DNA of 17,859 bases from Planctomycetota bacterium (GTDB lineage: Bacteria > Planctomycetota > Phycisphaerae > Sedimentisphaerales > UBA12454). The notes beneath the pieces were generated by a model that was not told the DNA's origin, did not search any database, and saw nothing but the letters and a program-made list of their open reading frames with translations. This document shows, piece after piece, positions 12,928 through 17,859 of the stretch (positions are counted from its first letter, which is position 1; the number at the start of each line of letters is the position of its first letter). The translations under genes were made by a program, and so were the position numbers. The stretch is from positions 1 through 17,859 of the forward strand of contig JAHJUV010000086.1 in NCBI GenBank assembly GCA_018828825.1, read 5' to 3'.

Positions 12928-13983
12928 GTGTTTCTGAACACGATATTGGGCTGGTTTAGCATGGACATGGGAATCGACCTTGGCACCTGTAACACCCTCG
13001 TATGCGTCCGCAACGAAGGTATCGTACTGAATGAGCCGAGCGTGGTTGCGGTCCGCAAAGGAACCAATATAGTTTTGAACAACGGGGAAGCCGTTGGTTT
13101 AGTAGCCCGCGAGATGCTCGGCAAAACGCCGGGCAGCATTTCAGCAATCCGTCCGATGAAAGACGGAGTTATCAGCGATTTCGAAATTACCGAAGCAATG
13201 CTCGGTTATTTTATCCGTAAGGTTCACGGCCGGGGCGGCCTTATAAGGCCCCGAGTGGTTATAGCCGTGCCAAGCGGCATAACAGCGGTCGAAAGACGAG
13301 CCGTAATAGACAGCGCCGAAAGAGCCGGGGCAAGAAAGGTATTCCTTGTCGATGAGCCGATGGCGGCAGGTATCGGGGCAGGACTTCCGATTACCGAACC
13401 GACGGCGTCGATGATTATCGATATAGGCGGCGGAACAACGGAAGTGGCAATAATGAGCCTTGCCGATATAAGCTCATGCGAATCAATCCGCATCGGCGGC
13501 GACGATATGGACGAGGCAATAATCATTCATCTCAAACGGACATATAATCTTCTCATCGGTGAGCCTCGCGCCGAGCAGGTAAAAATGCAGCTTGGGTCGG
13601 CGGCGCCGCTGGAAGAAGAAATGACAATGGAAATTGCCGGCAGGGACACGATATCCGGCCTGCCCCGCAAGATAGTCATAACGAGCGAAGAAATCCGCGA
13701 AGCCCTAAAGGAACCCATCTCCAGCATTATAGAGGCGGTTACGAAAACGCTCGAAAAGGCCGAGCCTGAACTGGCGGCGGATTTAATCGAGAATGGAATG
13801 CACCTTTGCGGCGGCGGCTCGCTGCTGCGAGGGATGGATAAGGTTCTTTCCAACGCAACCGGCCTGACCGTTCACCGGGTCGAAGAGCCCCTTACCTGCG
13901 TCGCCAGAGGAACGAGCGTCTATCTCGAAAACCTGGAGATATGGAAAGACACAATGGACCATAACGGCTACGGATGGGAGTAA
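12928..13983 (+). CDS. mreB: Rod shape-determining actin homologue MreB
   Basis: MreB forms membrane-bound filaments that guide lateral peptidoglycan synthesis. The 351-residue protein shows the actin-fold signatures: phosphate 1 DLGTCNTLVCV (residues 17-27; Cys replaces the more usual Ala), IRPMKDGVISDF, the RPRVVIAVPSGITAVERRA block, phosphate 2 IIDIGGGTTEVAI, and the adenosine motif CGGGSLLRGMD. An N-terminal amphipathic stretch, MFLNTILGWFSM, fits membrane binding. The GTG at 12928 is preferred because AAAGGA (12916-12921) lies six bases upstream; a longer reading from TTG at 12913 would place that ribosome site inside the coding region. mreC follows after 31 bases that contain a hairpin. 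Confidence 0.95.
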   Translation: MFLNTILGWFSMDMGIDLGTCNTLVCVRNEGIVLNEPSVVAVRKGTNIVLNNGEAVGLVAREMLGKTPGSISAIRPMKDGVISDFEITEAMLGYFIRKVHGRGGLIRPRVVIAVPSGITAVERRAVIDSAERAGARKVFLVDEPMAAGIGAGLPITEPTASMIIDIGGGTTEVAIMSLADISSCESIRIGGDDMDEAIIIHLKRTYNLLIGEPRAEQVKMQLGSAAPLEEEMTMEIAGRDTISGLPRKIVITSEEIREALKEPISSIIEAVTKTLEKAEPELAADLIENGMHLCGGGSLLRGMDKVLSNATGLTVHRVEEPLTCVARGTSVYLENLEIWKDTMDHNGYGWE

Positions 13984-13986
13984 AAA

Positions 13987-14006
13987 CTCAAACCTGCCGG
14001 TTTGAG
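13987..14006 (+). promoter_or_regulatory. Hairpin covering the mreC ribosome-binding site
   Basis: CTCAAACC (13987-13994) pairs perfectly with GGTTTGAG (13999-14006) around TGCC. It starts three bases after the mreB stop and its right arm takes in the first bases of the mreC Shine-Dalgarno GAGGAA (14004-14009). A ribosome ending mreB would melt it, so coupling of MreC to MreB synthesis is likely. Confidence 0.55.
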
Positions 14007-14014
14007 GAATTCTG

Positions 14015-14824
14015 ATGGCACGGGTGCGATTCAAACCATCAAAACTTACACTTTTCATCGGTCTTTTTTTGTTCGGATGCGTGCTTCTGCTTTTGCCTCA
14101 AAATGCAACCTCAAAACTGAACTTCGCGTTCATAGATATTTTCGGTTTTTTTCTGAATATGAGTTCGTCGGCGGCCTATTATTACCAGCCGCCGAGCACA
14201 TCGCCGGATTTTGTGCCCAGGCACGAATATAACCGGCTCTGGGTGGTGTTCTCGAACCTGCAGGCGGAGCTTTTCGAGCAGAAAAAACAAATTGAAGATC
14301 TCGGCAAGGTAAGACTGACCGAGCCCGACCCTTCGACCGGAATTGTGCTGGCAAAGGTCGTCAACAGGAAAGACAACCAGTTCATCATAAACTGCGGCTC
14401 GAACAGCGGGCTCAAAACCGGCCAATATGTTCTCGGCGACAATGCGGTAATCGGCGTGGTCGAGCAGGCATCAGAGGATATTTCGAGCGTCAGGCTAATC
14501 ACAAGCTCGACGTGCAAAATTCCCATCAAGATTTCGGCGCCGCAAATCAATACATACTTCAACGGAACGATGCAGGGCGACGATAAAAACGGCGCGATAA
14601 TAGTAAACATTCCGCAGAAATATAAAATCAAGGCGGGCTTTAACGTTTACGCGGCAGAGAAGGCCGGTTTTCTCCAGTCGCCCCGCATAATCGGACGGAT
14701 ATCGAAATGCGTCATCGGCGAGGCAAACCCCGTCATCTGGGATATCGCGGTCGAACCTGTTTATAACCTGAACAGCATAACCGATGTGGCAGTGATTGTA
14801 ATAAACCTCACCGCAGGCGGGTAA
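14015..14824 (+). CDS. mreC: Rod shape-determining protein MreC
   Basis: MreC is a bitopic periplasmic scaffold that links MreB to PBP2 and activates it. The 269-residue protein has a short basic cytoplasmic end, a membrane helix (about 11-28), a short coiled coil (about 72-98, YNRLWVVFSNLQAELFEQKK) and two beta-barrel subdomains (about 105-269). Typical traits are the GIVLAKVVNR strand, INCGSNSGLKTGQYVL and IIGRISKC. The length is near the family norm of about 270-340, and the coil is on the short side. The ATG has GAGGAA (14004-14009) five bases upstream, partly sequestered by the preceding hairpin. Confidence 0.92.
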   Translation: MARVRFKPSKLTLFIGLFLFGCVLLLLPQNATSKLNFAFIDIFGFFLNMSSSAAYYYQPPSTSPDFVPRHEYNRLWVVFSNLQAELFEQKKQIEDLGKVRLTEPDPSTGIVLAKVVNRKDNQFIINCGSNSGLKTGQYVLGDNAVIGVVEQASEDISSVRLITSSTCKIPIKISAPQINTYFNGTMQGDDKNGAIIVNIPQKYKIKAGFNVYAAEKAGFLQSPRIIGRISKCVIGEANPVIWDIAVEPVYNLNSITDVAVIVINLTAGG

Positions 14825-14841
14825 ATGTTTTGGAGTAAAGA

Positions 14842-15360
14842 ATGAGATGGTTTAGATTCGCATTTTTGATAACTGCCGCGGCTGTGCTTCAGTCGAGTGC
14901 GCTGCTCGGCACTATCTCGCTGACGGATATGCATATAAAACCGGACCTCCTGCTGATACTGCTGGTTTATTTCGCAATCAACTGCGACAGCTACGACGCA
15001 ATTATATGCAGTTTCGCGATCGGTTTCGCCGCGGACATTACAGGGGCGGCAATCGGTCCGCATTTTATCGGCTTCGGAGTACTTGGGGCGGCGCTGGCCC
15101 ATATAAGGAAGGTAATTCTTCTCAAGCAAACCCGCCAGCAGGCAGTTACTATTTTTGTTATGGGGATTTTGACATATACTCTGGCGGCCATATTGATAAA
15201 GTTCAAAATTCCATCAGCGGCGGCAAGTATGTTCAAGATTTTCGCGGTTTCGATTTATTCAGCAATCCTGTGGTTCCTTGTCAAATGGCTCGTCAGGGCG
15301 GCAGGCAAATGGCTCGGTGTGGGAGTTCACCGATTTGGTATAAAGCCGGAAGAGCGATAA
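14842..15360 (+). CDS. mreD: Rod shape-determining membrane protein MreD
   Basis: The 172-residue, very hydrophobic protein has about five membrane segments. The MreD family pattern is seen in KPDLLLILLVYFAINCDS and in the following FAIGFAADITGAAIGPH, where the conserved Gly-Phe-x-x-Gly-x-x-x-Asp lies. MreD is an inner-membrane part of the elongation complex with MreC and RodA/PBP2. The ATG has GGAG (14831-14834) seven bases upstream and follows mreC by 17 bases. Identification rests on hydropathy, motif and its place between mreC and mrdA. Confidence 0.88.
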   Translation: MRWFRFAFLITAAAVLQSSALLGTISLTDMHIKPDLLLILLVYFAINCDSYDAIICSFAIGFAADITGAAIGPHFIGFGVLGAALAHIRKVILLKQTRQQAVTIFVMGILTYTLAAILIKFKIPSAAASMFKIFAVSIYSAILWFLVKWLVRAAGKWLGVGVHRFGIKPEER

Positions 15361-15363
15361 AGA

Positions 15364-17352
15364 ATGTCCAGTAAACGGCTAAAAATATTCGCATTTTCCT
15401 GTACCGTCATTGCGGCGGTATGTATCGCAAGACTGGCGTATATCCAGCTTAACCCGCACTCAGTCTGGCAGAGCCAGCTCGAAAAAATCAGGACTGGCAA
15501 ATGCACAGAGCTGGTTGCCCTTCGGGGGAAAATCCTCGACAGAAACGGCAAGGCCCTTGCAACAGACGAGGCGTGCTTTACGCTCTGTATCGATTACTGG
15601 TTCGCACGTCTTGGGGATGAAAGATTCTGGCTGGTACAGTCTCTGCGATGCGAGGACGACAGCGAAAGAGAAAAGATAAAGGAGAAATTCCAGCAGGACT
15701 ACAATACTTTAAATGAAATTATCGCCAAATGCGCCCAATTCAAGAACTGCACGAGGCAGGAAATAACCGAGCAGATAAACCGGCAGATAAATGCGCCTGT
15801 GTGGCAATTGCGGTTTTACCTGGCGGGAAAGCGAAAATATCCGAAGCAGGATTTCGAATCCGCCGAGCCGGACGCCAGCGAAAGACTGCTCTTAGCATCG
15901 CAGGTTGATATAGCGGAAATGCATCAGCCGCAGCCTTTGATGAGGCTCGATAACGACGATGCGGTACTGGCGGCACAGCTTAAATTCATAGACACCGAAG
16001 GAGTGCAAATACTGCCGAGGAGCGAGCGGTTTTATCCGTACAAAAATTCCGCCTGCCAGCTTATCGGCTGGGTCAAGCCATGGAACCCCGGCGACGAAGG
16101 CGAATCGAACGGCTACGAACTAGGCGATGTAATCGGTTTTTGCGGCATAGAAAACATCTGCGAACAGAAGCTCAGGGGCAGGTCAGGCAGAATTGTCTAT
16201 AATCTCGACAACGAGGTCGTCAGCAGAACGGAAAGAGAATTCGGAAGCGATGTAAAACTGACGATAGATATCGAGCTGCAGCAAAAGGTGGAAAAACTCC
16301 TCAAGAACCCCAACCTGAATCCGACTTTCGGTAAAGCGGTCGGCATTGTGATAATCGATGTGAACTCGACCGATATTATAACTATGGCGTCAATTCCGGA
16401 TTTTGACCTTAACAGCGCAAGATGGGAATATTCGAGGCTGCTGGCCGACGGAAACCGTCCGCTGCTCAACCGCAATTTAACGGAGATTTATCCGCCCGGC
16501 TCATCAGCCAAGCCGATAATTCTTACCGCCGCGATGGAAGAAAAGAAAATAACGGCCGATGAAATTATATCCTGCCCGTCATCGCCTGTGCCGGCGGGCT
16601 GGCCGAACTGCTGGATTTTAAAAACTTTAGGCTACGGACACGATGACCAGTGGGTTTATGAAAGAGGCAACAAGGCACGCAACGCGCTGAGGGGAAGCTG
16701 CAATATATATTTTTCGCATATTGCGGCACGTGTTGAACCGCAAGCATTACAGCAATGGCTGTTAAAATTCGGCCTGGGCAGAAACGCCCTTGAAACAAAC
16801 ACAACCGACAGGACTTTACCGCAATCGGCAGGGATTATATCGAGCACAATACCTCAAACAGAAGATTTGCCGCCAATCGACGCGGCAGAGAGAAGATTTT
16901 TCGGTATAGGCCAGGGTAATTTTCGCGCTACGCCGCTGCAGGTTGCAAACGCGTTCGCAGCTCTTGCACGGCGAGGAGTTTTCAAAAGAGCAAGAATCAT
17001 CGCGACAGAACCGGCTGACGAAGGATATAGTTTGAATATAAGCGATGAAACTATCGCTGTGATTTATGATGGTATGCACGCGGTAGTTACCGAACCGCAC
17101 GGAACGGCGTTCTCACAATTTGCCCGTGCCGGGTTCGAAGAAAAAGGAATAAAGGTGTACGGCAAAACCGGCTCAACGGAAAGACCATATCACGCCTGGT
17201 TCGCCGGATTCGCAAAAGACAATAGCGGAAAATCGGCAGCTTTTGCGGTTCTTGTCGAGGGCGGCCAGCACGGCTCAAGCGACGCGGGGCCAATCGCAAG
17301 AGATATCATCAGCCATTGCATTGAAACAGGTTATCTTACTCAGAACAGGTGA
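15364..17352 (+). CDS. mrdA: Penicillin-binding protein 2, elongation transpeptidase
   Basis: PBP2 cross-links peptidoglycan during elongation as partner of RodA. The 662-residue protein has a membrane anchor (about 7-25), the class B dimerisation box RGKILDRNGKALA (from residue 54) and a transpeptidase domain from about 310. Catalytic motifs are S380-x-x-K383 in YPPGSSAKP, S445-C-N447 in RGSCNIYF, and K601-T-G-S in YGKTGSTERPYHAWF. An acidic, Cys-containing insert of about 100 residues (roughly 85-190) between the two halves makes the pedestal region longer than in E. coli. It starts three bases after mreD. No rodA follows; the next gene converges, so RodA must be encoded elsewhere. The region after the stop holds a hairpin. 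Confidence 0.93.
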   Translation: MSSKRLKIFAFSCTVIAAVCIARLAYIQLNPHSVWQSQLEKIRTGKCTELVALRGKILDRNGKALATDEACFTLCIDYWFARLGDERFWLVQSLRCEDDSEREKIKEKFQQDYNTLNEIIAKCAQFKNCTRQEITEQINRQINAPVWQLRFYLAGKRKYPKQDFESAEPDASERLLLASQVDIAEMHQPQPLMRLDNDDAVLAAQLKFIDTEGVQILPRSERFYPYKNSACQLIGWVKPWNPGDEGESNGYELGDVIGFCGIENICEQKLRGRSGRIVYNLDNEVVSRTEREFGSDVKLTIDIELQQKVEKLLKNPNLNPTFGKAVGIVIIDVNSTDIITMASIPDFDLNSARWEYSRLLADGNRPLLNRNLTEIYPPGSSAKPIILTAAMEEKKITADEIISCPSSPVPAGWPNCWILKTLGYGHDDQWVYERGNKARNALRGSCNIYFSHIAARVEPQALQQWLLKFGLGRNALETNTTDRTLPQSAGIISSTIPQTEDLPPIDAAERRFFGIGQGNFRATPLQVANAFAALARRGVFKRARIIATEPADEGYSLNISDETIAVIYDGMHAVVTEPHGTAFSQFARAGFEEKGIKVYGKTGSTERPYHAWFAGFAKDNSGKSAAFAVLVEGGQHGSSDAGPIARDIISHCIETGYLTQNR

Positions 17353-17404
17353 GCAGGTGAACAGGAGAGATACTAATCTAAAGACAACCTATAAGAATAT
17401 CGTT

Positions 17405-17439
17405 TGTCATTGCGAGCGCAGCGAAGCAATGACATTTTT
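17405..17439. terminator. Hairpin between converging mrdA and ftsI-like genes
   Basis: TGTCATTGC (17405-17413) pairs perfectly with GCAATGACA (17426-17434), followed by five Ts on the plus strand. It can end mrdA transcripts and, with a weaker tail, the opposing gene. The core TCATTGCGAGCG with GAAGCAATGA is, from memory, a widespread dispersed palindromic repeat of many bacterial genomes. Confidence 0.6.
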
Positions 17440-17453
17440 AGAGATTCTCTAAA
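17437..17453. repeat. 17-base palindrome across the stop of the converging gene
   Basis: TTTAGAGA and TCTCTAAA form a perfect 8+8 dyad around one T (17445). It abuts the 17405-17434 hairpin and includes the TAG stop of the minus-strand gene. It may act with that hairpin as a bidirectional terminator. Confidence 0.4.
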
Positions 17454-17859
17454 GTTTCAGGTAGGCGAGGGTTTTTTCGATAATTTCCTTGGCGACAGGC
17501 AATGCAACTGAACCGCCGGTGTAGCCTTTACCGAGACTTCTGTTCGGTTTGCGAATCGAAACGAGGATAACCATCGCAGGGTTTTTGGCGGGACAGCCGC
17601 CGATGAATGACGCCACGTAATTTTTCTCATCGTAGCCGCCCTTGCTCCTATCTGCGATATTGGCGGTGCCGGTTTTGCCCCAGACCTGGCGGTCTTTAAT
17701 AGCTATCCTTCTGCCGGTGCCCTCCTGGACAACCTGGACAAGGGCTTTTTCGATAATCCATCTTGCGGTTTTTTCGCTTATGACAAAAGCAGCCGTTTGA
17801 GGCGGTTCCTGAAGTTTGACCTCATTGCCATCGCTGTTCACTACGGCCTTTACAAGGTG
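17449..17859 (-). CDS. ftsI: FtsI/SpoVD-type penicillin-binding protein, C-terminal part, runs off the right edge
   Basis: About 136 C-terminal residues of a class B transpeptidase are visible, read leftward from the window edge and open at that edge. The first visible residues (HLVKAVV) match the PHLVKAV segment that precedes the last third of FtsI. The KTG box is present as VWGKTGTANIAD, followed by NYVASFIGGCPAKNPAMVIL and the YTGGSVALPVAKEI end typical of FtsI/PBP3 and SpoVD, rather than PBP2. These enzymes cross-link septal peptidoglycan. The start, SxxK and SxN motifs lie outside. An internal GTG at 17841 is not a real start, since coding sequence continues upstream of it. The gene symbol is a family-level guess: ftsI versus pbpB/spoVD cannot be told from this piece. 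Confidence 0.85.
   Translation of the reverse strand, partial: HLVKAVVNSDGNEVKLQEPPQTAAFVISEKTARWIIEKALVQVVQEGTGRRIAIKDRQVWGKTGTANIADRSKGGYDEKNYVASFIGGCPAKNPAMVILVSIRKPNRSLGKGYTGGSVALPVAKEIIEKTLAYLKL

Noticed and set aside
13237..13250. 14-bp palindrome GGCCTTATAAGGCC inside mreB
   Set aside because: It falls in the conserved MreB segment RGGLIRPR and is explained by codon choice; nothing suggests a separate function.
17449..17841. Short complete gene starting at GTG 17841
   Set aside because: The reading frame continues unbroken to the window edge with typical FtsI residues, so this is a truncated view of a longer gene.

Overview
The window looks like chromosomal DNA of an uncultivated-type bacterium with a Gram-negative-style envelope, most likely in the Planctomycetota (class Phycisphaerae or a relative). 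That placement is an inference. It rests on the TPR protein fused to two RNA-polymerase-alpha C-terminal-like domains, on mid-range GC in the core genes, and on the mix of lnt, mreBCD/PBP2 and SpoIID-like genes. No rRNA or tRNA marker is present to settle it.

Layout, left to right. (1) On the minus strand from 2193 to 1 lies a tightly packed haem/cytochrome operon: a CcsA/HemX-type membrane protein, hemA (glutamyl-tRNA reductase, short at its C-terminus) and the start of hemC, which overlaps hemA by ATGA and runs off the left edge. (2) A divergent regulatory region at 2194-2390 has a good promoter with an operator-like palindrome in its spacer. It drives the TPR/alpha-CTD gene and a SpoIID/LytB lipoprotein gene, closed by a hairpin terminator at 4972-5007. 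(3) A 407-base gap (4968-5374) is packed with dyads and direct repeats and ends in an extended -10 promoter. (4) An AT-rich restriction-modification cassette follows at 5375-7964: a C5-cytosine methyltransferase, a HaeII-family endonuclease and a Vsr mismatch endonuclease. (5) Next come a beta-class adenine/cytosine-N4 DNA methyltransferase whose 3' part carries an in-frame palindromic insertion, lnt (apolipoprotein N-acyltransferase) and a secreted HEAT-repeat protein, all nearly touching. (6) A promoter at 11660-11688 and a structured leader precede a shape-determination operon: coiled-coil membrane protein, small membrane protein, mreB, mreC, mreD and PBP2 (mrdA). (7) A converging FtsI-like transpeptidase gene runs in from the right edge, separated from mrdA by a hairpin.

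How the parts fit. Regions 2, 5 and 6 all touch the cell envelope: a glycan-cleaving SpoIID domain, lipoprotein maturation, the rod-elongation machinery and two peptidoglycan transpeptidases. The restriction cassette is the accessory element. It differs in base composition from its neighbours and its Vsr fits the repair need created by a 5-methylcytosine methyltransferase. The most unusual items are the tandem alpha-CTD protein with its operator-controlled promoter, the palindromic element inserted in frame in the orphan methyltransferase with a 6-bp target duplication, and two undescribed membrane proteins at the head of the mre operon.
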